Origin: Dryococelus australis
Taxonomy: Eukaryota > Arthropoda > Insecta > Phasmatodea > Phasmatidae
Direction: 5' to 3'
DNA length: 64,000 nt
Assembly (NCBI GenBank): GCA_029891345.1
Contig: CM057009.1
Coordinates: 302,971,466 to 303,035,465, forward strand
The position numbers were made by a program, and so were the translations under genes. The notes under the pieces are model-generated. The model was not told the origin of the DNA. It ran no database searches and was given only the letters and a program-made list of their open reading frames with translations. Positions 20,735-31,220 of this stretch are shown piece after piece. Positions within the stretch are counted from its first letter, which is position 1. Every line of letters starts with the position of its first letter.

Positions 20735-21184
20735 ATGGATAAACAACCGATCCAAGCATTACCTTACAATGGTCCTCTTCCTTTTACGAGCAGATTCATC
20801 CAGAAGCAAGAACTCCAAATTATTCAACTCTGGGATCAGCTGCTTGTGATTTATACGCTATCGCAGATATCACATTAGCCCCGGGATAACGACATGTACT
20901 ACCTCTGGGCCTTCGATTACTGTATCCCGCTGGTAATTCCTCGTACATCGACTGGAAAACAAGGACTTCAACTTTACGCCGAAGTGTGCGATCCCGATTA
21001 TTGCGAAGAACTACAAATGTGCGTCTAGAATGTTGCTCCGAATGAATTGACCGTTAACAAAGGAGACTGCATCGCGCAATTGTTAATTCTTCCATATACA
21101 CGACCTGTTATTTTCGAAAATTGTGATTTAGCCTCGACTCCGTGCGAATGCGGTGAACGACGTTTTGGATCTACTGGACGGTAA
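20735..21184 (+). pseudogene. dut: dUTPase (deoxyuridine triphosphatase), broken
   Basis: The enzyme hydrolyses dUTP to dUMP and limits uracil in DNA; many large DNA viruses carry it. The ATG at 20735 begins about 20 codons that then shift frame near 20790. Motif I appears as STLGSAACDLYA (near 20823-20858) and continues ITLAPG, with an in-frame TAA, to HVLPLG. Motif IV appears as NKGDCIAQLLI (near 21055-21090) and motif V as RRFGSTGR immediately before the TAA at 21182-21184. All are in the standard order for the trimeric family. There are two or more frame changes and stops. A TTAAG motif lies three bases before the ATG. The 3' end, including motif V, is duplicated at about 22037. Confidence 0.8.
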
Positions 21185-21224
21185 ATCTCACTGTCAAGGT
21201 CTCGACTCGTAAACCCATAGGAAT

Positions 21225-21961
21225 ATGTCGGGTAAAATTGTATTTTTGTTTGATTATATAACTGTTAAACTTGCAGAGGATACCATTTATGATGCAATTG
21301 TATGTTTCAGATCTATAGAGGTTACCTATTATGATGAAATGGTATGTTTCGGACCAGGGTTCTTCATAGGAGTGGATGATTTCGAAAACTGTATGAAAAT
21401 TTTGGATATGAAAAATGTTTTGAAATCCTGGTACTATTATAATCATATATACCCATTTGTTCAACGGCCTCGGTTTGAAATAAAAAATGGAGCAGCAGTG
21501 GCTGCGCAAACACACATTAAAAATATTTTTTCGATATTCCCAAGAAAAGCCTTGTGGTTGATAAAGAAAAGAAGTTCATCGACTTTACCGCTCTGCATTT
21601 TTTGGTTTGTTCTTGGGGAAACACAAGTATGAAATTGCGATACCTGTCTGAAGAAACAATAACCCCAATGGAAAAATCGTATTTGCCAACTACAATTGAT
21701 TTATTATCGTTTCCTACAATCAAAGAAGGCATTGCCGAAAAAACTAAAGAAGCCATGTAAGAGATAGAAAATTACTTGGATAAAGACAGAAAACAAAAAC
21801 AGGCCGAGGCCATAAACAATGTTTTCGTGTCCGAAATCCAAAGGTTCGTTCCATATGTAGCTTCCAAGATTGCTGCGATGACGGTCGAGGGTGAAGCAGA
21901 ATACACTCCGCCGACATCTAAATGCGAACAAATAAATTGCTGCGATTTAAAAGTCGAGTAA
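21225..21961 (+). pseudogene. Unrecognised gene, copy 1 of a tandem duplication
   Basis: An ATG near 21225 (MSGKIVFLFDYITVKL) opens 135 residues with a segment FFIGVDDFENCMKILDMKNV that resembles the start of BRO/KilA-type DNA-binding proteins. This is a weak similarity. Frame changes near 21540 and 21760 lead into further pieces (FVPYVASKIAAMTVEGE) and a TAA at 21961. It is paralogous to 22060-22710, with about 70-80 percent visible identity over long stretches. Confidence 0.45.
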
Positions 21962-22036
21962 ACAATGTCCTTCAATATAACTAAAAGTGCCAAAAGTCGG
22001 TATTTAGTTTTGGCTCCAAGCAAATGAGGCAAAGGA

Positions 22037-22710
22037 CGTTTTGGGTCTACTAGACTGTAAATCTCACCGTCAAACTCTCGACTCGCAAACCCATAGAAAA
22101 ATGTTGGGTAGAGATGTATTTTCATTTGATCATACAACTGTTAAACTTGCATAGCATACCAATTGTGATTTAATTTTATGTTTCGGACCAATGTGCTTCA
22201 TAGGTGTAGTTGATTTCGAAAACTGTGTGGAAATTTTGGATATGAAACGTGTTTTGAAAAATTTGTATTTTCCTAATGGGCTACACTCATTTACTCAGTT
22301 ATCCATGTTTGAAATTTTAAAAATGGAGCAGCAGTGGCAGTGCAAACAAAAAATCAGTAAAGAATTGCGATATTTTCAAGAAAAGTTATTGGCTGATGAG
22401 TAAAAGAAGTTCATCGACTTTACCATCCTGCATTTTTTTATTTGCCCATGGGAAGGCGTAAGTGTCGAAATGCAAAATTTCTATTTGCAACTACAATTGA
22501 ATTATTATCATTATCTACAGTCAAATGATGTATTGTTTAAAAAAAAAAAAAAACCATATGAGAGATGGTAAATTACTTGGATATTGATCGAAAACAAAAA
22601 TTTGTCGAAGTCCAAATTCCAAGGATTCGTTCCACATGTAGCTTCCAAGATTGCTGCGATAACAGTCGACAGTGAAAGAAAAAACACTCCACCGACATGT
22701 AAATACATCT
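22037..22710 (+). pseudogene. Copy 2 of the tandem duplication (dUTPase 3' end plus unknown gene)
   Basis: Starts with the dUTPase motif V region (CGTTTTGGGTCTACT at 22037 against CGTTTTGGATCTACT at 21161) and continues through GTAAATCTCAC, FIGVVDFENCVEILDMKRV and FVPHVASKIAA. The offset to copy 1 is 876 bases at the start and 781 at the end, so copy 2 has a net loss of about 95 bases inside. An A12 run sits near 22539-22551. Confidence 0.65.
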
Positions 22711-22953
22711 ACAATTGGGAATGTTTGATTCAGATAAGTGTTTACTCTATCCGAAATGTTTTGTTATAAAATAAATAAAATGTTTTCAATTATTGAAATG
22801 GTTTAGATAAGTGTTTACAATAATTGAAATGTTTTGTAATGAAATATAAAAAGGATTTTTTTAATTATTGTTTATTTTATTATTATTATTATATGTAAAC
22901 CTGACATCAGCATCAGTCCAACATGATGATCACCTAAAACGATGTGAAGTTGA

Positions 22954-22973
22954 TGACGTCAGAGGGTATATAA
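22954..22973 (+). promoter_or_regulatory. CRE (TGACGTCA) plus TATA box
   Basis: A perfect TGACGTCA palindrome at 22954-22961 is followed by TATATAA at 22967-22973, 18 bases before the ATG at 22991. It is probably the promoter of the broken gene at 22991-23940. The same CRE-type core recurs in the array at 18755-19150. Confidence 0.5.
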
Positions 22974-22990
22974 CGAGCGGATTTGTAATC

Positions 22991-23940
22991 ATGCCTTATT
23001 TGAACGACCAGAGTTTTTGGTGTTGAACATTGATGTGGATGGGTCTGTGCAGTTATTGTGTAGTTGTCTCACTTGCTTCGCTCTCATCCAACCGAAAATC
23101 TCCTTTCACCATTCGCTGGACACGTCTTCATACCGAGATTATCTTTTCGAGCTGAAAAGTAAAATCTAAACCATCCAACGACATCCGTGATGAGATACAG
23201 TAAAATATCATTCCTACAATCTATTTAATCCGCAATAATTTGGATTGTGTGTTTCAGTAGCAGTATTTTCAACGAAATGCATTCGAAGACGAATCGCTCG
23301 ACAACATTCAAAACAACGTTAGCGACATTTGGACGAATAATGCCAACCACATACACCTGTTCCTGCTAACTCTAACATATCCGATTTTAAATAGGGGATT
23401 AAATCTCCTCTACGTGGACTTTTCAGCCGACACGCAAGATTTGTGCGTCCCGAAACTGTTTGCGAAATACAATGCGGCCGATGCAAGGATAAATAACCGG
23501 CCCAGTATAAGAATATCTGTGAAAATATGAACATCACACCCAAAGTCTTGAAATTGGGTAAAACCTCCTCCTCTCTCGTATCATCTTCCCGCGATAAAAA
23601 GGCTTGTAGTTTTACGAGTGGAAATGCAAAGAAAAATATGGCAATCAAGGAAATACTGATTCTAATGGAAACCCATGGCCGGTATAAAGGGGCGTTCGAT
23701 TTTTTAACTCAGTTTTTAAACTGTGAGGTTTCAAACGAACCTGATATCTGCGAGGGTGATAGGGCCGATTCGGATGATGACGATGAGGGTAACGACTACA
23801 TTTCATCTCTATCAGTGGGGAAACCCACGCATGAAGAAACTATACAACAAGTGATGAATAATTTCAACACATTTCACAGGTTCATGTGTCATTCGTATAC
23901 AGATATCGCGCATTCATCGGCAATTGCCAACTCTTTGTGA
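22991..23940 (+). pseudogene. Unrecognised virus-block gene, broken
   Basis: Behind the CRE/TATA pair an ATG at 22991 (MPYLNDQ) begins coding that shifts frame within ten codons. The later parts are clearer: NNVSDIWTNNANHIHLFLLT and LYVDFSADTQDLCVPKLF at 23300-23470, then an intact 137-residue frame from an ATG at 23527 to a TGA at 23938-23940 with an Asp-rich stretch (ADSDDDDEGND). The total is about 300 residues if it is one gene; the ATG at 23527 could be a separate gene. No domain recognised. Confidence 0.45.
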
Positions 23941-24009
23941 AAATTGTGGAGTTTGTGTCCGAATCATGTAAACAAATGTGTCACAATCAATAAAAATAAA
24001 AAACAAAAA

Positions 24010-25189
24010 AATTTAACAATTGGCAAGACCTTTTTGTTGAACAAAGAACTGATTACGATAAAATTAAAGATATCGAGCCAAAACATGCCAATTTTATTAC
24101 ATCTCTAACGATGCTAGGCTACATTTGGTCAGAGAAACTTTTTGTGCCAGTGAAAATAATTCATCCGCTCTTTAAACGATAATATTATAGTCTACCCGAA
24201 AACATTGTTCAACAACTGATAAAAATGTATTCCTTTGCAATCATTGTATGATAAGAATGTCGTTCAATTCGAATCCATTGATTTTTTTTCAAGACTCACG
24301 AAAGAGGACGCGAACGATGCATGAGATCCCATTTAAAGTACGTAAATTTCATGAAAAATGGTGGTACTTTGGCAGATTTCCAAGATTTGATTTCATATTT
24401 CATTTTCGGATACTTAACGAAAACTCGAAAACTCGAGCATACTGCACCGCTGTTTGCAACACGTTGGTGAGTGAACTGAAATATCTCGATCCCTCCTACC
24501 AAAACCTTTTAAATCTCCATGATCACTTCGGCTTATCAACGAGCGGCTAAACTGAACCTCTACGATGCACAGATCATGTATTTGAGCGACGGAAGCCCTA
24601 TCACCAATGAAGGAAAAATAATAACTATCTACAAATCGACCAAAGTCCAAAAGTTTTGCCTTGGAATAACACAAAAAAAAATCACAACTATGCGGAAAAT
24701 GCTCTTACCGAGTTTATAAATGACTTTAGCGCACCCTACTCATCGGAAATGGAATTGATGCTTTTAATTTATTTGCTGTACAAAGTGGGAAGACAAAAAA
24801 AACGAAATGAGTCAAGTTAACGAACTGATTGAAAGTGAAAAAACTGAAGTTAAAACAAAAATAATGTGTATTCCTTCTCAATTTATGCATACCCCAAATG
24901 CGTTTGTGAATCATCAACCATTGCGTTCTATTTACAAAACTTGAATAGACTCTTTGTCACCCGATACGAAAAACTCAGTTTAATTTACATTACTTTGTGC
25001 AAAAAAATAACAGGAGTGAGGCCTGATCGGGGAGTGTTGTTTCATGCCTGGCGAAATAATTTTTCAGTGGATGCAAGTGCAGTAGATCCTAGATTATTTC
25101 AAAATGCACTTGTTCATGGTAAAAAAATATCCACATTGAATTACGTAAATAAACAGATTTTGAACGACACCAACCTTCAACAAATTTGA
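24010..25189 (+). pseudogene. Tyrosine recombinase, VLF-1/integrase-like, broken
   Basis: Site-specific recombinases of this type include baculovirus VLF-1, a core protein needed for very late expression and genome packaging, and the nudivirus integrase. The catalytic set is readable in order: Arg in YQRAAKLNLYDAQIM (near 24540-24580), Lys in IITIYKSTKV (near 24625), H-x-x-R as FHAWRNNF (25040-25063), His in LVHGKKIST and Tyr in LNYV (25105-25147). The last four sit in one open frame (24866-25189) with the His-to-Tyr spacing usual for the family. The N-terminal half (24010-24560) is spread over frames with several stops. The gene ends at a TGA at 25187-25189. A mobile-element recombinase is an alternative, but the neighbours favour a viral gene. 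Confidence 0.65.
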
Positions 25190-25327
25190 ATTAACCAACT
25201 CACATGCAATAAAAAAATAAAAGATAAATGAAAAAATATTTTTTTTTATTATTGGCAACTCGATGGTAAACAACCCCAGGAATGCATCGAACCTCATCAA
25301 TCAGTCTTTGTCATCGAGAAGATCATC

Positions 25328-26046
25328 ATGTCGACGAGGTGTGATACACGAGGAGCATGTGCCCACCAACCTGCCTTCTGTCAATGTTTTATTTGTGGAT
25401 ACAATGCTCAGTCTCTGTACGTATATGATTTGCCTCCGCATACATCAGAGATGGAGAGACCGTCTTTGCCAAATTCCTCGACGGAAATCAGCGGATGTTG
25501 CAGCCGCTGCATTCAATGTTCCTGGTCCTGTTGTAGATGATAACGTTCACTCGATTTGCCTTGTCAACGTTCAAGGTTTTGAAATTCTTCATTTTAAATA
25601 AAGGAGTTGGCTATTTTCATCATTGAAGCGAATCGTATACAACACCACATTTTTGGACCTCCATGTAAGCTAACTTGTTTTAGTGATGAGACCAAATCAG
25701 CCAACCGAAATTCGATTTTACATGTGCATGGAATACGGTGGTATGAAGGGTGGGTACCTTACAAGTGTGCATTGAGTACAGTGCAAAAAAATGCTGAGGA
25801 AATACAAACATATCTACGTTTCAAATGTGGAAAAATACAATATTTTGCGCAATCAATTTCTGCCCCCATAACTATTCACCAACTCGATCCACGACCTCGA
25901 AAACCGAATACCAAATTTTCTAGAGGAGGTGAAGGATGCAGTTGACTTGGTACTTTTCTCACGATGTATCACCCATTGTAGACTTTGTGTGATGGAAAAT
26001 GTGTGTATTTTTGAATATGTTTTATTTAAAAAGAATATACATTTGT
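25328..26046 (+). pseudogene. Unrecognised Cys-rich virus-block gene, broken
   Basis: First part (25328-25540): short frame with many Cys (CDTRGACAHQPAFCQCFICG), possibly metal-binding. Second part (25607-25945): 112 residues with FGPPCKLTCFSDET and HVHGIRWYEGWVPYKC, then a frame change to a piece with FSRCITHCRLC and a TAA near 26044. Repeated CxxC-type pairs suggest zinc binding or disulphides. Whether this is one gene or two is not clear. Confidence 0.35.
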
Positions 26047-26178
26047 AAAGTGTGTTTTTTTGTATGTAATTTTGTATGTTTTTTGGATATAAAGTCTAAT
26101 CGTGGCCCTAAATAAAGAAAAAATAAACAAATAATTCGGTAATATTTTGGATTTTCAAAAAAAATTCTACCTTAAACG

Positions 26179-27317
26179 ATGATTCCTATTCCACTGAAAT
26201 ATATAATAAACTTTTGCATCATACGCAAGATGGAGAAATATTCAACAGTCGTTACATACCAAAATCGACAAAAATATTATATATTGAATGTAAAAAACCA
26301 CAGGAAATGTACGTGATTTTAAAAGAGGTAATCAATCAACACTCTTTTATAGATTTTGTTATTTTTCCCTTGCGTAAAATTATAGACCAAGTGGTTCTCG
26401 ACGATCGGGATAAACGCCCTTTCATAATAAACCGGTTTATTATGGCAGTGACTGAATTTCTAGACAATTTCCCAAGGACAGTAACCTTGATTCGACGAAC
26501 ATTGACAAACCTTCGTCGTGGAGGAGGAGATTTCGACTTAATTGACGACATTTCGGAATAATTCGCCCATTTATGAGTTTATCGTTTATCACTTTACAAA
26601 ATCCATTCTCGAAGTGTTTATACAAAGTTTAAATAATATTGACGAAACTTTTGACAATGCGGAACAAATTGAGATTTTTTGGACGGCATGGTCAATCCCA
26701 TTGATTATTTCGAAGTTTCGTAAAATACTGCTACGGTCGGGGAGGTCGAGGGTGACGAAACTAGTAACGAGTTTCACGCGGAAAACGACCAGGTGTTGGA
26801 TCTGCGCGATCCGAACACGGCCGCGATTGAAGCAAATGATGGCCATAATGGTAAAGATGATGGTGATTACGATAGCAAAGATGAATGCAAGTTACACAAC
26901 ATAGATAATGAATGGGAGAATTTGAACAAAGTCACAGTATCGGCCATTGTTCACCGCGAAGATCATGTAGATGAGAACGAGCCGCTCGAAATTAGCGAAT
27001 TACATGGACCTGAAACTGAAGTCATTCTTTCTGACGAACCGGTTATTAAACAGACTGATTTAAAATTTCCGCGATAACGAAACAGTAATTGAACTAATTG
27101 AACTTGTAAATACTGCTGACGAATCCACAACAGTACCAGTGGATCTGAATTCCTATAGAATTGAACCCGAAACCACATTCTAGGGAATTTAAAAGCCAAC
27201 AACCGCGCTGAAATCGAGCTTTTCGAAAAAGGCGGAAATAATAATAGCCGAAAAATACATAGGGATAAATTTCCGCTATATTTAGTCTGTTTGACGGAAA
27301 ACGACTTGTATGAGTGA
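26179..27317 (+). pseudogene. Unrecognised acidic virus-block gene, broken
   Basis: Coding can be followed from an ATG at 26179 through 26214-26561 (ending FDLIDDISE), 26570-26730 (PIYEFIVYHFTKSIL), 26760-27077 (strongly acidic, Asp/Glu/His/Asn-rich) and a last piece with NNRAEIELFEKGG to a TGA at 27315-27317. There are four or five frame changes. It lies directly upstream of the PIF-3-like gene on the same strand. The acidic linker and total length near 370 residues would suit a virion or regulatory protein, but there is no recognised domain. Confidence 0.4.
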
Positions 27318-27337
27318 GTAGAAAGAAAAAAGCTTAA

Positions 27338-27974
27338 ATGAAAAAATTTATTTTAATTTGTTGTGTTTGTATTTCCGTTGCCATTGCTACGCTTTGCATA
27401 CAGGCAACACATTGGATGATTCCCGAAAACAATTTTTTAAATAATGGCATGTTTCACAAGACGGTCGATTGCCTATCACTACCTGTTTCGCTGTATCGAT
27501 TCGTCAGATTGCCAAGTTTTATGTGATCTATCAAAGTTTAATTTCGATTGCGATGAAAATAAATGCACTCCACGAATTAAAGCAACGCCCACCTCAGTAA
27601 CAACAACAATAACCCAACAATCACCCACAGCCTCATCCCATTGCGCAAGCATTGTTCCGTTAGATTCCAAACACGGAATAGTCAGAGTGTTGGAAAGCAC
27701 CGATCCTTTGGAAATTAAATGGGTGTGTATCTCGACTTACCCACTCGTGTGGAACGATGATGGGATTGAGACTTTGTACCCCTGCAAGGATGGAATCGTC
27801 ACGAGCGATCTGACAACGTCCAGTTTTAAACTAAACGATTGTAAATGCAGGGCTGATATGATATGGGATGTTTTCGAATTTCAGCCACACGTGCCGAAAT
27901 TTTCCCCATCAACCAATGTTAATTTCCCCACAAACTTTCATGAAATTCAAAATATCAATAATAATAATTCATAA
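27338..27974 (+). pseudogene. PIF-3-like per os infectivity factor candidate, one frameshift
   Basis: PIF-3 is an envelope protein conserved across baculoviruses, nudiviruses and nimaviruses; it is part of the complex that acts in primary infection. The ATG at 27338 starts with a hydrophobic segment at residues 3-22 (ILICCVCISVAIATLC), an uncleaved anchor like that of PIF-3. A frame change near 27440-27520 leads to a part with a tight Cys pattern, CIDSSDCQVLC, then FDCDENKC, a Thr/Pro linker, and a C-terminal domain with GIVRVLE, WVC, YPC and a final NDCKC. Length of about 200 residues, N-terminal anchor and order of Cys clusters fit PIF-3. The identification is by pattern, not alignment. A 30-residue Asn/Pro tail follows. 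Confidence 0.55.
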
Positions 27975-27979
27975 CATGC

Positions 27980-28548
27980 ATGTATTTATATATTTTTTTA
28001 TCTTTATGGTTAACCGAGGTCGTTGTAGTTTTAATTTATTTTTCCACAGAGATGCGATACTTTATACCGGAAATTTACAAGAGAATCGAAAATGAACTTC
28101 CTATTAAATTTCGAATATTATTTTACACAATACCCTCGTATCTCAATAAACATTCAATTTTGAAAAGCACACTATTAATTTTCCAAGTGTTAAATCGGCA
28201 ATTTGAAACTGAAATCTTTATGTGCACCAATAGAAACAATTACAATGTCTGCATTATTCAATTCGCCAGCCGTGATCACGGAGATGGAGATCCGTTCGAT
28301 GGCGAAGGTACAATATGCGCACATGCATCCTTACCTCCCTACAAAAGCATACGTTTTGGTAAAGATAGTAAATGGTCGTAACTTTTTTTTACCATCAGTT
28401 ACTCATTCACGAATTAGGTCACGTGCTGGGTTTATACGACAATAAAAGAAAATATAGCGTGATGTGCGATCCGACAAAACACGGTAAATTTACTAGCTTT
28501 GATGTGTACAACATCATTTCAATGTATCCATTAAAAAAAAAAAAATAA
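27980..28548 (+). pseudogene. Matrixin-like zinc metalloprotease, one frameshift, third zinc ligand changed
   Basis: ATG at 27980 with a hydrophobic leader (MYLYIFLSLWLTEVVVVLIY), so probably secreted. The catalytic domain shows the matrixin block RDHGDGDPFDGEG followed by AHASLPP (near 28270-28340), which carries structural metal and glycine positions. A TAA and frame change at the T8 run near 28384 separate it from the active site HELGHVLGLYD (28408-28440) and a Met-turn SVMCDP. Matrix metalloproteases have HExxHxxGxxH; here the last His is Asp. The gene ends at 28546-28548. Homologues occur in granuloviruses and some nudiviruses as well as in animals. There is no propeptide Cys switch and no hemopexin domain, consistent with a short viral form. 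Confidence 0.75.
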
Positions 28549-28692
28549 GCTGAAAAAATATATAGATTTTTTATATTTTTTTCCGAGTGCGAGAAAAAGA
28601 AGGGGGCTAGGGCAATATATATGCAAATACATTTCAAACATAGATCAGAATGCGAGAGCTCGCGATAAACAGTGCATCTGTAAAGTCACTGT

Positions 28693-29472
28693 GTGATCTT
28701 TCCAACGGGAACTAAAAAAATTGATAAGATATTGTATTTAAAAAATCATTATTTCTTGCACAACTACTACAAAATTGTTTATCTTTTGGATAGAAAAAAT
28801 TATATACGGTTTAAAGCGAAGACCGTTGCAGGGTTATTGGGATACGAAAACAACAGGAACGCTATTACGGATAATGTGAGAGAGATATATAGAAGAACTT
28901 TTAACGAACTGCCAACAAATGCAGCTTCAGTTGCAATCGTCAACGATTATCCCCCACGCTATCTTCATCAACGAACCGGGTATTTGCAGACTAATTATGT
29001 ATTCCAAAATGCCCTTTGCGGAAAATTTTCGAGTTTTTACTTACGAACACATTCTCCAGTGGGTTCGCGAGAGTAAACAGCGCATGTTTCAGAATCACGT
29101 CGCGTATTTCAGAAAACAACTCCGAGAAAGAACGACGAGACAATCATTGACTCGGACTGCAAAAGAGGCTCTCGTCGCCAATACCACCAAAGAAAGTACA
29201 GAAAAAATAAGCAACAATTTGAAACCAAATTTCTTGGCGTTGAAATTGAATGAAGACATTTTGATGTTCCGTATTATGTAATTTGTGTACATAAAATAAA
29301 TTTGAAGAGGAAACTCAACTTGCTTCGAAAGAAACATCCCAACTGCGAGGAATTACTGCATTTAGAGTATCATTCACCATCTCGGAACATGTACACCTGT
29401 GTCCAGAACACATTGAGCGCTCACTTGAAATATTTTAAGAATTACTTTATGTTAAAAAAATATAGAATTTAG
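28693..29472 (+). pseudogene. bro: BRO family protein (BRO-N domain), broken
   Basis: BRO proteins bind DNA and are widespread in baculoviruses, entomopoxviruses, iridoviruses and nudiviruses. The N-terminal domain reads FKAKTVAGLLGYENNRNAI (near 28813-28869), the hallmark motif. After a frame change near 28930-28985 it continues with AIFINEPGICRLIMYSKMPF (near 28955-29014) and FRVFTYEHILQWVRESK. A frame change near 29290 leads to a C-terminal part with NLLRKKHPN and PSRNMYTCVQNTL, ending at a TAG at 29470-29472. There are at least two frameshifts. It lies on the same strand as the metalloprotease and PIF-3-like genes, with short gaps. Confidence 0.8.
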
Positions 29473-29821
29473 AGAAAATGAAATGTTGATTCAAATCGAT
29501 AATATGGAAAAATGAATGGTATATGTATGTATACATATGTATTTGTTTGGTTGTAAAGAAAAAAAATCTTAATCGAATTATTTTTTTATTATTAATTTTT
29601 CTCAATTTACCGAAATTATTTTAATCGTATGTAGTAACGATTTCCAACTACTTGACCCACTCTATGTTTTTTAAACTTGTTTAACTTTTTACTCAAACTA
29701 GTACTTCGTTTCCTCCGTCGGCGTTGAATGATTATGATGGTCTTCTATGTAAAGGACTTGGAGACCTACTCCTGCTACGACTATGTCGTCTTGGTCTCTT
29801 TTGTTTTGGCATAATGAGGTT

Positions 29822-29823
<2 letters not shown>
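29473..29823. other. Spacer without a supported gene
   Basis: AT-rich, with a short frame near 29724-29820 that reads into the microsatellite. I see no gene. Confidence 0.4.
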
Positions 29824-29886
<63 letters not shown>

Positions 29887-29902
29887 ATGGGTGTGTGTGC
29901 GT
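29824..29902. repeat. (TA)n/(TG)n microsatellite
   Basis: About 25 TA units followed by TGTGTGTGTGTATGGGTGTG. It lies between the plus-strand BRO gene and minus-strand genes. Confidence 0.95.
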
Positions 29903-29912
29903 GTTTTTGAAA

Positions 29913-30284
29913 TTATTTATTTAGTAAACGTTCGATAATATTGGCCATAATGCAAACTGCGAGCGCGTACTTGTATTTATCATGGACGTTTGATGAAAAT
30001 TTACCCTGTTCTGTGTAAACATTACACAACAATTTTAATTCTTGTAGATAACACTCGAATCTCAGCGAATCCAAAATGTTTTCTTGAATCTCTTCAAAAA
30101 CTCTGTCATTTTGGTCGGGATATAGGTTGAGTTTCAAAAAGTTTAAATATTTTCCATAAACACCTGGTCTCGTATTTTGAGCTTCGAGAAATAAATTACC
30201 TGCGAAAATCCTAAACTCCTTTTTCTCTGGATAACCGAGTTAGGTGATTAAAGTATCGGGAATTAAGTTGTGATTAAATGCCAT
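29913..30284 (-). pseudogene. ~123-residue protein, unknown, single internal stop
   Basis: ATG at 30284 (MAFNHNLIPDTLIT) with one in-frame TAG near 30240 and a slip near 30138, otherwise continuous to a TAA at 29913. Predicted mostly helical (FLEAQNTRPGVYGKYLNFLK). The low damage makes it one of the better-preserved reading frames. It follows the minus-strand gene at 30311-30638 with a 26-base gap. Not recognised. Confidence 0.5.
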
Positions 30285-30310
30285 TGGTCCATCTTACCAT
30301 TTGGCATAAT

Positions 30311-30638
30311 TTACAAACCCTGCAAACCCCGATAAATACTCGAGCCTAGAATAGAAATAGGTCCGGTGGCGGAAGAAGACGAAGTCGACATCTTATCCAC
30401 AAAATGATCGTTGAGAATGTGATTTTCCTCATGTTCGTCGCCGATTTTGGGAACATTTTGATTATCGGCTGCCGCCATCACCTGATCATCACCAGTCATT
30501 CTAGGCATTGCCATTTCGAGAGATGTAGACAACTCATCGCTGTGGTAACTATCAAAGTCGCTGAGCGAAATTCTACGACGTAATCGTCTATGTTCTTTGT
30601 ATTCCTCTCTGAGTTTTTGTTTGATTGATTTAACCATA
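30311..30638 (-). CDS. 108-residue hydrophilic protein, unknown
   Basis: Intact frame from an ATG at 30638 (MVKSIKQKLREEYKEHRRLR) to a TAA at 30311; the frame is open further upstream to 30694 without another ATG. A basic N-terminal helix is followed by a Ser/Asp-rich, probably disordered tail. Not recognised. 30700-31215 beyond it is AT-rich with small remnants only. Confidence 0.45.
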
Positions 30639-31220
30639 TGATTGTGTTTAAATGGTTGGCGTCGGTGGTTTTGGAACTTTGGATGTACGGTCAATATTAA
30701 GGCAGATAGGATCCATCGAAAACTGGATATTTAAACAGTCTTATGAACAACTTGCGGAAACCACACGAGATTAAGCAACAACCTTGTGGAATGTGATTTG
30801 TTGATAGAAGAACTCAAAAATCAAGCGTCGCTAGTATAAGCATCCGCCTGAACCCATTACGACATTATCAAAATCGATAATCCTGCATTTGTATATTACT
30901 TTATTGCTTGGTTAATAACCAGCATGTCTCAAATGATATATATATATCTGATCTACTTTATAATGTTTTTATAAAATACTGTATATATGTAATATATATA
31001 CTTATAAAATATTAATATTTTATAAGTTTATTAATATACTAACTCCTTTCCTTCTGTTCTGGGAGGAAGAGTGATGTTTGCACGTTCAGCTCAAGTTGTA
31101 TCATATCATCGTAAATTTCGTAGTGATTTTCATGTAAATATTGAAAAAAATGTCCATCTGCATAGGGATTATGAAACCCAATATGCAACAATCATGAGAA
31201 GATGACAAACGCATTACATA

